Positions 35,915-44,695 of a stretch of DNA of 64,000 nucleotides are shown one piece after another. Position numbers and translations under genes: made by a program. Positions within the stretch are counted from its first letter, which is position 1, and the number at the start of each line of letters is the position of its first letter. Below the pieces are notes generated by a model. It saw only the letters and a program-made list of their open reading frames with translations. It ran no database searches and had not been told where the DNA came from. This DNA comes from Propionivibrio sp. (GTDB lineage: Bacteria; Pseudomonadota; Gammaproteobacteria; Burkholderiales; Rhodocyclaceae), in contig JADJLB010000002.1 of the NCBI GenBank assembly GCA_016705685.1, positions 62,001-126,000 of the forward strand. The letters run 5' to 3'.

Positions 35915-36652
35915 TCAGGAGAGCCGGTCAAACGGTTGTGCAACGCCGGCGAACAAGTTCTCGATCAACTGGCGCTCCCGGTGTTCTATGCAATCGAGGA
36001 ACTCGCTGGCATCGCCCATCGAGCGAAATGTCGTAAAGCCGCTTTCGAGAAATGTTTGCAAGTCAGCCAGGCCGGCAAGCTGAGCCGGGCGGCGCATCAG
36101 TTTCAGCGCGGTCGTCACCAGAGGCTTCCTGGCCAGCCTTTCCAGCGCATCGCCTGTATTGCGGATCAGGGCGATCTGACGAAGACGGTCCGGGCGGCGG
36201 CCGACGTTCTGAAAGGCGGCGCTGTAGGCGTCGTCATCGATGTTGTCGATCGCGCCGGCGCGATCGAGTTCGGCGACCATCGCCGCGTCGAGCTTCTCAG
36301 TGAGTGCATCGATTTCAACGGCCAGAGCGATGGTCTGCAGGGCGGAGAGCGGGAGCAGGTTGAGTAGTAGCGGCAGGATCCTTTCGATTTCACCATCGCG
36401 ACTGCTGAAATCTTTCGGACCATAAAGGTCGGTGAGAATGAAATGCGCGGGCTGGGCATAGCGCGCGCTGGTCAGCAGATCGGCATAACAGCGGGCCAGG
36501 CGGGCGGCTTGCCATTCGCGTAGCAGCAAGCGCTTGCGGGCAGCGGCGGGCGTCTTGTTGGCGCGTTGCCGGAGCATCCAGGCCGCGTGCAAATGACGGC
36601 GCAAGAATTCGCCGCATTTGAGCTTTTCCGCAGTGAGTTCGGAATCATCCAT
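35915..36652 (-). CDS. Helical protein resembling the FFLEELY-motif family
   Basis: A 245-aa largely helical cytosolic protein with no signal peptide or membrane segment. The stretch HFILTDLYGPKDFSSRD resembles the FFLEELYGPRD motif of an uncharacterised proteobacterial family, with the expected motif slightly changed. Leu-rich helices follow (ILPLLLNLLPLSALQTIALA). It converges with pbpC, 14 bases apart. No function can be assigned. Confidence 0.6.
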   Translation of the reverse strand: MDDSELTAEKLKCGEFLRRHLHAAWMLRQRANKTPAAARKRLLLREWQAARLARCYADLLTSARYAQPAHFILTDLYGPKDFSSRDGEIERILPLLLNLLPLSALQTIALAVEIDALTEKLDAAMVAELDRAGAIDNIDDDAYSAAFQNVGRRPDRLRQIALIRNTGDALERLARKPLVTTALKLMRRPAQLAGLADLQTFLESGFTTFRSMGDASEFLDCIEHRERQLIENLFAGVAQPFDRLS

Positions 36653-36696
36653 GGTGGTTGCTTATGCCCGGCTGACACGATCTATCAGCCGATGGA

Positions 36697-36983
36697 GTTC
36701 CCCCGGCTCTGCCGGGGAGGCGGTGAAGCTTGACATTTTCGGGGTTGTCCATCGTAGAAACTTCCAATCGTGAGCCGCCAAGCACATGAAAGAAAGAGAC
36801 CCGATGGACAAGTCTGAAAGTTTGAGCCACACGGCGTGGGACTGCAAATATCACGTGGTTTGCATCCCGAAGCGTCGGCGCAGGACATTGTGCGGAGAGT
36901 TACGCAAGCATCTCGGAGGCGTATTCTGCAAGCTGGCTGCCCGGAAAGAGAGCGAGACAGTTGAAGGGGGTCTGATGCCCGAT
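36697..36983 (+). mobile_element. IS200/IS605-type remnant with truncated transposase
   Basis: A left-end hairpin (CCCCGGC-TCT-GCCGGGG, 36701-36717) and a leader precede a TnpA-like frame. From 36804 it reads MDKSESLSHTAWDCKYHVVC, IPKRRRRTL, GELRKHLGG and ESETVEGGLMPD, the N-terminal half of an IS200 Y1 transposase. Homology stops exactly before the HVHM metal-binding motif, at about 36983, so the element lacks its catalytic half and right end. It was truncated at the point where the tumA-like gene ends. It cannot move by itself. Confidence 0.85.
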
Positions 36984-37330
36984 CAGGCCATGATCCGGAA
37001 TTCGGTTGCCATGGCGACCGGGCGAACATGATTTTTCTCGCGCTTCATCTCGACGAAGCCGTAGTTGGACATCGTCTTCAGGGTGCGCGACAAATTGCTC
37101 GTCTTACGCCCTGTCAGTTCCGCCAACGAGGAGATGGATTGCGGTTTGGCTTCTTGAATGACTTTCAACAGTCCACGATTTTCATCACTCAACACCTCGG
37201 CCAGAGAACGCATCGAAGTGAACCAAATCTTGGGATCCGAAGGCTTGGGTTTGTACTCGCCGCGAGCAATGGACAACACCCGCGCGCGAATGCTCTCTTG
37301 CGGCATGATGCCGATCACGATTGCTTTCAT
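36983..37330 (-). CDS. HTH antitoxin of a TumE/TumA-like pair
   Basis: A 115-aa DNA-binding protein with a winged helix-turn-helix (SISSLAELTGRKTSNLSRTLKTMSNYGF). It follows the toxin gene with a four-base ATGA overlap, the order typical of toxin-first TA operons. The winged-helix family is consistent with TumA-like antitoxins (often annotated as HVO_A0114-type or MarR-like regulators). Its stop codon abuts the IS200 remnant. Confidence 0.8.
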   Translation of the reverse strand: MKAIVIGIMPQESIRARVLSIARGEYKPKPSDPKIWFTSMRSLAEVLSDENRGLLKVIQEAKPQSISSLAELTGRKTSNLSRTLKTMSNYGFVEMKREKNHVRPVAMATEFRIMA

Positions 37331-37707
37331 GGCTGTCTAATCTCCTGTAACACGCGGTCAACTTCCGCAAAGAAATCAACCAACAATTGTTGGGCGTCTT
37401 GAAACTCGTAGGGCACACCCTTGTCGCTGACATGTCTGTGCTTGTGGTCGTATGCCAATCGCTGGCCCGCATACTTGAACTTCTTGGGTGGCTTCAGCGC
37501 ATGGGCGTTGTCATAACCAAGAACGCGTTTTCCATAGGGCTCATGCAGGGTCAGTGAATAACGAATTCCGTGCGGAACGCCATCGGACACCTCTACGCGC
37601 CAAGCCTCGAACTTGATCCAGTAGCCGCCACCTTGGTCGAGGATCTGGTCGTGCAAGTCGATGAGAGTGGCGATTCCATGGTCTTCACGCATGAGGTAAT
37701 ATATCAT
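37327..37707 (-). CDS. TumE/DUF6516-family toxin
   Basis: A 126-aa protein. The central segment IKFEAWRVEVSDGVPHGIRYSLTLHEPYGKRVLGYDNAH, then an H-K-H-rich stretch (AYDHKHRH) and the acidic end DFFAEVDRVLQEI, fit the DUF6516/TumE toxin family as I recall it. It precedes the HTH antitoxin. Its biochemical activity is not established from sequence. The TA call rests on gene pairing plus family resemblance. Confidence 0.72.
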   Translation of the reverse strand: MIYYLMREDHGIATLIDLHDQILDQGGGYWIKFEAWRVEVSDGVPHGIRYSLTLHEPYGKRVLGYDNAHALKPPKKFKYAGQRLAYDHKHRHVSDKGVPYEFQDAQQLLVDFFAEVDRVLQEIRQP

Positions 37708-37809
37708 CTGTTGATAATATCTGCCAGTGCATCAACACTGCTTCGGCGGATTGAGTCGGCGCTTCATTTGCCAAGCCCTTGCCACATTTTCCGGGAATCC
37801 TGTCCTGCC

Positions 37810-38715
37810 ATGCTCGCCACCCTTCTTCGCCGTTTTATTGCGTTCGAGCTGACCGTTTATCTGGCCCTTGCCCTGTACGTCCTGGAGACGCCGGTTTTGA
37901 CGGCGATGCTGTTCGCGCTGGCCGGCGTGCTGGGATTGCGGCTGTGGATCGTCGGCCTGACCTTCGTATTCGCCTGGCGCCATCGTTCGCCTGCGCCAAG
38001 GCTCGGACGATTTCAGGCCATCGGCATGTTTCTCGGTGAATTTGCCGCATTTATCCTCAACTTTGTTGCTCTTTCACCGTTTGAGCGCTGGTGGATGGGC
38101 GATGATCGCCTGCCGCCGAACGGCAAACGTCCGCCGGTGTTGCTGATTCATGGCTACGGCTGTTCCCGGGCGGCTTGGTGGTGGCAGCGCCGAGGCCTTG
38201 AGCAGGCTGGCTGGACGGTGGCAACGATCAGCCTGGAGCCGATCTACACCGATATCGAAAATTATGTCGATGCCGTTGCACGGCGTGTTGACGACGTCCT
38301 CGCCGCGACCGGGGCGCCACAGATGATTGTGGTCGGGCATAGCATGGGTGGGCTGGTGGCGCGTGCTTATCTGCGCAAACACGGTGTGGCGAAAACGATC
38401 CGGCTGATCACGCTGGGGACGCCGCATCTGGGCAGCGAACTGGCCAGGGTCGGGATCGGCGAGAATGCCCGCCAGATGACGCCTGGCAACGCGTGGTTAG
38501 CGGCGCTTGCCAGTGAAGAACCCAGCGTCGACACGGTCAACATATTCAGTTCGCATGACAACTTCGTGACGCCGACGTCGAACCTGTTATTGCCGCGGGC
38601 GCGACAACAGCCGATTGACGGGCTGGGGCATTTGTCGATGCTGTATTCACCACGCGTGGCGCTGTTTCTGCGGGAAGGTTTGGAAGCGCAGGAAACTGGC
38701 AGTAGACTAAAGTGA
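37810..38715 (+). CDS. Membrane-anchored lipase-like alpha/beta hydrolase
   Basis: A 301-aa protein. The N-terminal about 95 residues have three hydrophobic helices (ALALYVLETPVLTAMLFALAG and following). The hydrolase domain starts with PVLLIHGYGCSRAAWWWQ (oxyanion region), and the nucleophile elbow is VVGHSMGGLVARAYL. The catalytic Asp/His lie near SSHDNFVTP and DGLGHLSML. Such sequences are usually annotated as lipase or esterase. The frame is open upstream to 37570, but the ATG at 37810 begins the first hydrophobic helix; the upstream part overlaps the toxin gene. Confidence 0.83.
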   Translation: MLATLLRRFIAFELTVYLALALYVLETPVLTAMLFALAGVLGLRLWIVGLTFVFAWRHRSPAPRLGRFQAIGMFLGEFAAFILNFVALSPFERWWMGDDRLPPNGKRPPVLLIHGYGCSRAAWWWQRRGLEQAGWTVATISLEPIYTDIENYVDAVARRVDDVLAATGAPQMIVVGHSMGGLVARAYLRKHGVAKTIRLITLGTPHLGSELARVGIGENARQMTPGNAWLAALASEEPSVDTVNIFSSHDNFVTPTSNLLLPRARQQPIDGLGHLSMLYSPRVALFLREGLEAQETGSRLK

Positions 38716-38732
38716 GTACGTAATTCCAGGAG

Positions 38733-39437
38733 ATGAACATGAAAGCATGCTTGGTTTCATCTGTTCTGTTTTCGATTGTCATGGCTCACACAACGACGGC
38801 CGTAGGGCAGGGCGTGTATGTGACCCCGGGGGATCAAGGCCCGGTTTTTTCCGACAAGCCGCAACGTGGGGCCAAGGAAGTGACCTTGCCGCCGTTGACT
38901 ATCGTTGCGCCGCCCAAGAAGACCAAAGCGTCCAAGGAAGCCAAGAGCGCCGCTCCTGAGGCAAGCGCACCGGCACCGGACAGCCCGAAGCCGGATGCGG
39001 CGGTGGTCGGGTATCGCTTGTTCAGTGTGGTTTCCCCTGAAAACAATGGCAGCGTGGTGGCCAATACGGCCGTCTTTGAGGTGCGCGTGGCCGTCGATCC
39101 GTCATTGCAATTGGGGGCGGGGCACGCCTTTGTCGTCAGCATCAATGGCCGACCCGTCGGGCAGCGGTACACGGCTACCGAGTTCATGATACCTCCGGAG
39201 TTCTGGGGGGATACGTTGCCACCGGCCAATCAGAGCATGCTGCTTGAAGCGAGTATCGTCGATGGTGTCGGCCAAGTGCTGAAGACCGCCCCGCCGGTGT
39301 GGTTTTTCATGCGCCATGCCTCGCTCACGAACCGCCCCAAACGGCCTGTACACGTACCTGTGGCCCCTCTACCCGAGCCCAAGGCGCGACCTGCCCTGGA
39401 ACCGGCGAAGAAAATAAACGAGATACGGCGGGACTAA
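38733..39437 (+). CDS. Exported DUF4124-like protein
   Basis: A 234-aa secreted protein. A signal peptide (about 1-28) is followed by a DUF4124-like start (VYVTPGDQGPVFSDKPQRGA), then a Lys/Ala/Pro-rich linker (TKASKEAKSAAPEASAPAP). A beta-sandwich-like domain (about 88-200, LFSVVSPENNGSVVANTAVFEVR) could be a carbohydrate- or protein-binding Ig-like fold. The C-terminus is Pro-rich. It follows the lipase-like gene after 17 bases and has a CAGGAG site, so it is probably co-transcribed. Its function is unknown. Confidence 0.75.
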   Translation: MNMKACLVSSVLFSIVMAHTTTAVGQGVYVTPGDQGPVFSDKPQRGAKEVTLPPLTIVAPPKKTKASKEAKSAAPEASAPAPDSPKPDAAVVGYRLFSVVSPENNGSVVANTAVFEVRVAVDPSLQLGAGHAFVVSINGRPVGQRYTATEFMIPPEFWGDTLPPANQSMLLEASIVDGVGQVLKTAPPVWFFMRHASLTNRPKRPVHVPVAPLPEPKARPALEPAKKINEIRRD

Positions 39438-39454
39438 GGGTATTCCGCTGGCGG

Positions 39455-40015
39455 CTAGGAAAATCCTGGCAGCCAGGGCGTGTGCTGCTGCTGATGAAGG
39501 GGCTCCAGCGTTCCCTGAAACAGCGCTTCGATCACCGGCGGCTCACGCCAGCGTTCGTTCATGAAACTCAGGCCGATCTCCTCGACCAGCGCACCTCGCC
39601 AGTAGTGACTGGCGACTTCGTGCAGCGTCGTCAGGTTCAGGCTGTGCGGCAGGCGCAAGTAATCCAGCCAGCTCGAATCGTGAAACGAGACGATATAGGG
39701 CCCCGTGCTGACGGCGCGGGCAAGGTATTTTCCAAAGACATGGCCTGGGTGTTTGGCGCGGAAATTTTCAGCGTCAACGCGGGTGGCAAAGAACAGCAGC
39801 GCGTGCAGGCGACTGGGAAAATTGCTGAACAGGCGTTGCCGATAGTATTCGAGATGGTACTCGGCAAAATAATTCTGCACCGTGGTGAATTGGTCTTCCG
39901 GCAGGGTGGTGCCGAACGGGCTGCCGGTGAGCACATCCCAGCCGGGCAGTTCCTCATCGGGATTGAGCCAGGCGAATAGCTCAAGTCTCGCGGTATCTTT
40001 GATCAGGTGGTCCAT
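39455..40015 (-). CDS. Conserved-looking hypothetical protein
   Basis: A 186-aa soluble protein, without signal peptide or transmembrane helix. It is rich in aromatic residues and His (NYFAEYHLEYYRQRLF, HEVASHYWRGALVEE) and has no motif I recognise. Codon use and GC content match neighbours. It is 61 bases downstream of feoB on the same strand but need not share a function. It converges with the DUF4124 gene. Confidence 0.6.
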   Translation of the reverse strand: MDHLIKDTARLELFAWLNPDEELPGWDVLTGSPFGTTLPEDQFTTVQNYFAEYHLEYYRQRLFSNFPSRLHALLFFATRVDAENFRAKHPGHVFGKYLARAVSTGPYIVSFHDSSWLDYLRLPHSLNLTTLHEVASHYWRGALVEEIGLSFMNERWREPPVIEALFQGTLEPLHQQQHTPWLPGFS

Positions 40016-40076
40016 GGTGCCTTCAAGATTTCCTTTACGTCATTTTCACGCCACATCGCGATTTGTCCAAGCGGGG

Positions 40077-42143
40077 TTAGACGAAGAAGCTCGCCGATCC
40101 GAGCAGCAGGCGGACCGTGCCGGCCATCAGCAGCGCGCATCCGAGCGAGATCGTCACGGAGTACCAGGCCTCTTTACGTCCCAGGGTTTTCAGCATCACG
40201 GCAAAGGTCGACAGGCAGGGTACATAGAAAGTCAGGAAGACCAGAAAGGTGAATATCTGGACATGATCGAGCAAGGGCATGATGTCCAGCGTGCCGAGCG
40301 CCTGATAGATCATTAACAGCGATAACTCCTTGCGCAGAACGCCGAACAGGATGGGCACGCCGAGTACGACTGGCAGGCCAAGCCACCAGGACGTGATCGG
40401 GATGAGTGCGGCGTTGATCAGCGCATCCGCGCCAAAGTGACTGAGCAGCGCCAGAACGATACTGCCGACAACCAGCAGCGGCGTGACGATGGTGACGATA
40501 TCTTCGGTCCGTTCCCAGGTTTTTCGCCAGACATTGCTCCAGACCGGCAGCGCAAAGGGGGGGATTTCCTGAATCATTCCCGGCGCGCTGTCCGCATAGC
40601 GGCGTGCCAGCAGCTTGCCGAGAGCGGCAATGACGAAGAGGGTCAGCATGAAGATCGCGAACACGCCGAGGCCGCCCAGATACTTGCCGCCGATGGCCAG
40701 GATGATCGCCGAACGCGCCGAGCACGGAACGAAGGTAATCAGAATCGCCGACACCACGCGTTCGCGCCGTGATCCCGTCGTGGCGGCCGCTGATATCGCC
40801 GGCACATTGCAGCCCAGCCCGATCAGAAAGGGTACGGCAACACCGCCGTGCAGTCCGATGTGGTGGAAGCCGCGGTCGACGACAAACGCCACACGATGCA
40901 TGACGCCGGATTCTTCCAGTGCGACCAGCAGAAGAACCAGTGGCAGCATGTAGGGGACGACGATGCCGATCAGGCCGACAAATCCTTCGGCGACAGCGCG
41001 GCCGACGACGCCGGCGGTCGATTCGGGTTGCCACTGTTGCACCCAGTTCGCCAGTCGTGCCGAGGTCCATGCGTCGAGCAGCGTGCTCATTTCGAAAACG
41101 ATCAGCAGAACGAGAGCGAAAACCAGCAGGCTGCCGACCAGTCCCCAGCGGGGATGCAGGAATAGTTCGTCGAGCCAGCGTCGCCAGCCCTGGCCGGAGT
41201 CGACGCCGCGCGGGCTGGTGACTGCTTCGAACAGTACGGCGGCCTGATGGTGGCGGTCGGCGTGCACTTCTTCGGAGAGCGCACGCGGCAGCATGCGTTC
41301 CGCCGCCGTCCGGGCCTCCCCTATTTCGGGCAACAAGGCAGGGAAATGTGTACTCAGTGCGCGCAGGAAATAATCGTCGTTCTCGGCAAGTTGCGAAAGC
41401 AGGAGTGCGCGCGGCACCTGGAATACCTCTTCGATTTCAGGGCGCGCGATAACCGCCTTGAGTGCTTGCAGGCTTTCGGCAATGTGCCGCGTCGGCGGCT
41501 GCGGCAAAGGGCATATCTTTTCCCGCGTGACGTCAAGAACCGCTTCAAACAGTTTCAGAATGCCTTTGCCCATGTGCGCAATCGTCGGGATGACGGGTGC
41601 TCCCAGCCGTTGGCTGAGCGCCTGGACATTGATGTACAGCCCCTTCTTCCGCGCTTCGTCGACGCGGTTCAGCGCGATGACCAGGGGGCGTCCGAACAAG
41701 CTCAATTCCAGACTGAGTTCGAGATCCTTTTCAAGCGCCGTGGCGTCGACCACCTGGACCAGGACATCCGGTGCGGGGAAATCGGCGTTTTGATGGGCTG
41801 CTTCGTGCGGCGCCACGAGCGGCCAATGGTTTCCCCAGAGCAGGTACATGAGTACGACCTGATCGTGGGCGCTCAAGTGATGCAGGGAGTCGATGGAGGG
41901 CAGATCCACCAGCGCGATCTGGTCGAGTCCGACGTCAACCACGCATTCCTGGTAAGCGCCACCGACGCCGGCCAGGTGCTCGTGGCGAACTACCGGGCTG
42001 GAAGCGGCATCGAAAATGGTGCTCTTGCCAACGCCATAGCGGCCGATCAGCGCGACACGGGGCCGTTTGTCGCCACGCAGGAGCGGGCCGCGAAGCGGAA
42101 TCGCCGTAACGGATGGAGAAGATGGCGCGACGGACTGTGTCAT
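40077..42143 (-). CDS. feoB: FeoB-like ferrous iron transporter with divergent G domain
   Basis: A 688-aa inner-membrane protein. The N-terminal GTPase domain has G1 as GRYGVGKST (residues 34-42; FeoB normally has GNPNxGKT), G3 as DLPSIDSL (normally DxPG) and G4 as NRVD (normally NKxD). The helical spacer then leads to the transporter core, with the FeoB hallmark Cys motifs GLGCNVPA and FVPCSARSA. Ten or so transmembrane helices follow to the C-terminus. No FeoA gene is adjacent. The start at 42143 is an ATG; a longer frame reaches 42557 but would overlap tonB upstream sequence and lacks family similarity. Metal specificity is inferred. Confidence 0.85.
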   Translation of the reverse strand: MTQSVAPSSPSVTAIPLRGPLLRGDKRPRVALIGRYGVGKSTIFDAASSPVVRHEHLAGVGGAYQECVVDVGLDQIALVDLPSIDSLHHLSAHDQVVLMYLLWGNHWPLVAPHEAAHQNADFPAPDVLVQVVDATALEKDLELSLELSLFGRPLVIALNRVDEARKKGLYINVQALSQRLGAPVIPTIAHMGKGILKLFEAVLDVTREKICPLPQPPTRHIAESLQALKAVIARPEIEEVFQVPRALLLSQLAENDDYFLRALSTHFPALLPEIGEARTAAERMLPRALSEEVHADRHHQAAVLFEAVTSPRGVDSGQGWRRWLDELFLHPRWGLVGSLLVFALVLLIVFEMSTLLDAWTSARLANWVQQWQPESTAGVVGRAVAEGFVGLIGIVVPYMLPLVLLLVALEESGVMHRVAFVVDRGFHHIGLHGGVAVPFLIGLGCNVPAISAAATTGSRRERVVSAILITFVPCSARSAIILAIGGKYLGGLGVFAIFMLTLFVIAALGKLLARRYADSAPGMIQEIPPFALPVWSNVWRKTWERTEDIVTIVTPLLVVGSIVLALLSHFGADALINAALIPITSWWLGLPVVLGVPILFGVLRKELSLLMIYQALGTLDIMPLLDHVQIFTFLVFLTFYVPCLSTFAVMLKTLGRKEAWYSVTISLGCALLMAGTVRLLLGSASFFV

Positions 42144-42364
42144 CGATGAGCTTGAAAACTGCATTCTAAACGACCTGGACACGTGCTGCTCGCTAAGCGG
42201 TGACGACAGGCGCCCGGGGAGGACATTCTGGCCCGGTCGCGAGACCGGTGCGGAAACGGCGAGCGCGGCAAGATGGTAGACTTGGACCATTGCCAGGGGC
42301 GAGCGACAACAGCTGTTTTGTGACGCTTTTCCGGACCCGACACTTGATCCTTTCCGTGCACTCG

Positions 42365-43075
42365 ATGATTCCTTCCCCGCCCCGCACACTGCTGCAAGCC
42401 TTGATCGTCTCCCTGCTGGTTCATGCCGCGCTGTTATTGAGCATGTACAGCCCGTATCCGTTGCCGTGGGCCAGCCGGTTTTCGACGCTCGACGTGGTGT
42501 TGATCCATGATGATCGAGGGGAAAGGTCGTTACCGGACGGCACGCCGGAAACGACACCGCCTCGGACCGTCGCGCCGCCCAAGCCCGTCATTCGTCAGCG
42601 CACGAGCAAACAGGGGGTGCCTGCCGAGACGCTGGCTATCCAGCGAGCCGAGCCGCATACCGTGTCCATATCGCCACCGCTTGGAAACGATTCGTTACCG
42701 TCGCCTGACCGGAACGTTGAAGGGGGCGGCGGCGCGGCGCCTGCCACCGCCGCCTCGCGTGCGGGCGTTAATGCGGATGACATGAGGCAATACCGACTTT
42801 CGCTGGCCACGTCGGCTCGGCGATTCAAGCGCTATCCTGCTCTGGCCAGGGAGCGGGGCTGGGAAGGCGCGACCGAGGTTGCGCTCAGGGTCAGCGCGCT
42901 GCTGCCGGCGCCGGACGTGGAGTTGGTCAGCTCAAGCGGTCGCAGCGTCCTCGACGAACAGGCATTGGAGATGATCCGACAGGCAGCGCGAATCACCCTG
43001 CTTCCCGAAGGTCTGAAGGGGCGCGATTTCCGGATAGTGTTGCCGGTCAAATTCAGTATCGACGGCGATCAATAA
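42365..43075 (+). CDS. tonB: TonB-like energy transducer
   Basis: A 236-aa periplasm-spanning protein. A single N-terminal transmembrane helix (about 10-25) is followed by a Pro/Thr-rich linker (about 55-140) and a C-terminal TonB domain (about 142-236: FKRYPALARERGWEGATEVALRV and DEQALEMIRQAARITLLPEGLKG). It should couple the proton motive force via ExbBD to outer-membrane receptors. exbB/exbD are not adjacent. It is divergent from feoB, consistent with iron uptake, but no Fur box was found in the 220-base gap. The final seven bases overlap the convergent Nudix gene. Confidence 0.87.
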   Translation: MIPSPPRTLLQALIVSLLVHAALLLSMYSPYPLPWASRFSTLDVVLIHDDRGERSLPDGTPETTPPRTVAPPKPVIRQRTSKQGVPAETLAIQRAEPHTVSISPPLGNDSLPSPDRNVEGGGGAAPATAASRAGVNADDMRQYRLSLATSARRFKRYPALARERGWEGATEVALRVSALLPAPDVELVSSSGRSVLDEQALEMIRQAARITLLPEGLKGRDFRIVLPVKFSIDGDQ

Positions 43076-43611
43076 CCGGTCGGTGGCGTTAGATCCATTT
43101 CGTGAAATTCGAACCTGCCCGCGCTGCGGTCGGCAAAATAGAACTTGAGACATGCGGCAACACTTCTAAAGGCGAGTTGGTCCCAGGGCATTTCATTTTC
43201 CGAAACCAGCACCGTCTCAAGGCTTTCCGCGCCTGCCGCAAAATCGGTGTCGACCAGACGTCCACGGTAGAACAGATGAACCTGGTTGATGTAGGGCACA
43301 TTGACCAGCGAGAACGGTGCGTCGATTTCAATACGGGCGCACGCTTCCTCAAACGTTTCGCGCAGCGCGGCCTGCGATGTCGATTCGCCGTTTTCCATGA
43401 ATCCGGCGGGAAGGGTCCACAGACCGTAGCGCGGTTCAATGGCGCGGCGGCAGAGCAGGATGTCGCCTTGCCATTCCGCAACGCAGCCAATCACCAGCTT
43501 CGGGTTCAAATAATGAATTGCGCCGCAGTGCGGGCAGACATGGCGGGGGAGCGTGTCACCGTCCGGAATGCGCAGTACAACCGTTGCGCCGCACTGGTTG
43601 CAGTAGTTCAT
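43069..43611 (-). CDS. Nudix hydrolase with N-terminal zinc ribbon (NudC-like)
   Basis: A 180-aa enzyme. The zinc ribbon has NYCNQCG and HVCPHCGAIHY; the Nudix box is GFMENGESTSQAALRETFEEAC, in which Ala replaces the usual Gly of the EExG ending. Thus REx2EE is intact and catalysis is likely, on NADH-type or similar diphosphates. It is shorter than E. coli NudC (257 aa) and so may have another substrate. It converges with tonB. Confidence 0.85.
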   Translation of the reverse strand: MNYCNQCGATVVLRIPDGDTLPRHVCPHCGAIHYLNPKLVIGCVAEWQGDILLCRRAIEPRYGLWTLPAGFMENGESTSQAALRETFEEACARIEIDAPFSLVNVPYINQVHLFYRGRLVDTDFAAGAESLETVLVSENEMPWDQLAFRSVAACLKFYFADRSAGRFEFHEMDLTPPTGY

Positions 43612-43808
43612 GACGGAACGCCAGTATCCATTCGAGGGATTTTATACGATATGGCATCGATGCAGTACGAACCGCGAGAGAACGCTACACTCGGGATAAT
43701 ATTGGTGCCAGTTTTATTTCTTATGCCGTTTCATCCCGCTACAATATGCCGCAACGAGCGGCTTTCATGCGCGGACACCGATGTGGCGTGGCATGACAGG
43801 GAGGATAA

Positions 43809-44666
43809 ATGTTTCTAATCGTCGGCTACATCATCATTCTGGCTTCGGCACTGGGCACCTATTCGGTTCACGGCAGCCTGGCGGCCTTGTGGGTTCCACT
43901 CGAATACATCGCCATCGTTGGCCTGACCGTCGGCGGGTTTGTGGCCGGAAACGACATCAAGATCATCAAAGCGACGGTCGGTGCGCTGCCCGGAATTTTC
44001 AAAGGGTCGAAATTCACCAAGGCGCTCTATGTCGATCTGCTGGCCATGTTGTTCGAAGTCCTGGCCAAGGTCCGCAAGGAGGGCCTGATGTCGATCGAGA
44101 ACGACGTCGAAAATCCGCACGATAGCCCGATCTTCGGCAAGTACCCCGTTCTGGCGAAGGATCATCATGTAATGGAATTCATCACCGATTATCTGCGCAT
44201 GATGGTCGGCGGCAACCTGAACGCCATTGAAATTGAAAACCTGATGGATGTCGAAATCGAAACACATCACCACGAGGTTGAAGTCCCTGGGCATATCATG
44301 GCCAAGATAGCCGACGCGACGCCAGCCTTCGGTATCGTTGTTGCGGTGATGGGTGTGGTCAACGTCATGGGTTCGGTCGGCGAGCCGCCCGCCGTGCTGG
44401 GCAAGATGATCGGTGGCGCATTGGTCGGGACTTTTCTAGGTATTCTTATTTCATACGGATTCGTTTCTCCGATTGCCACACTGCTTGAGCAGAAGGCACA
44501 GGAAGGCTCGAAGATTTATCAGGTGATCAAGGTGGTGCTGCTGGCCTCGATGTCAGGCTATGCGCCCCAGGTCGCCGTCGAGTTCGGACGGAAGGTCTTG
44601 TTTTCGAAGGACCGGCCGACATTCGGTGAGCTTGAAGAAGAACTCAAGGCGCGCAAGGGCAAGTAG
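43809..44666 (+). CDS. motA: Flagellar motor stator protein MotA
   Basis: Inner-membrane stator subunit that with MotB forms an ion channel powering the flagellar motor. It has 285 aa, with four transmembrane regions: two N-terminal (about 1-20 and 30-50) and two late (about 170-195 and 200-225). Between them is the large cytosolic loop with conserved charged residues. The GIVVAVMGVVNVMG and ALVGTFLGILISYGFVSPIA segments are the TM3/TM4 stretches. The ATG has a GGGAGG site. motB follows 29 bases later. A second pair, motCD, is at 59023-60554. Confidence 0.96.
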   Translation: MFLIVGYIIILASALGTYSVHGSLAALWVPLEYIAIVGLTVGGFVAGNDIKIIKATVGALPGIFKGSKFTKALYVDLLAMLFEVLAKVRKEGLMSIENDVENPHDSPIFGKYPVLAKDHHVMEFITDYLRMMVGGNLNAIEIENLMDVEIETHHHEVEVPGHIMAKIADATPAFGIVVAVMGVVNVMGSVGEPPAVLGKMIGGALVGTFLGILISYGFVSPIATLLEQKAQEGSKIYQVIKVVLLASMSGYAPQVAVEFGRKVLFSKDRPTFGELEEELKARKGK

Positions 44667-44695
44667 CGGTCCTGTCCGATGAGCGAGGACTCTGA

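Noticed and set aside
42144-42557. N-terminal extension of feoB to 42557
   Set aside because: It would run antisense into the tonB coding region and shows no similarity to FeoB; the ATG at 42143 gives the usual layout.
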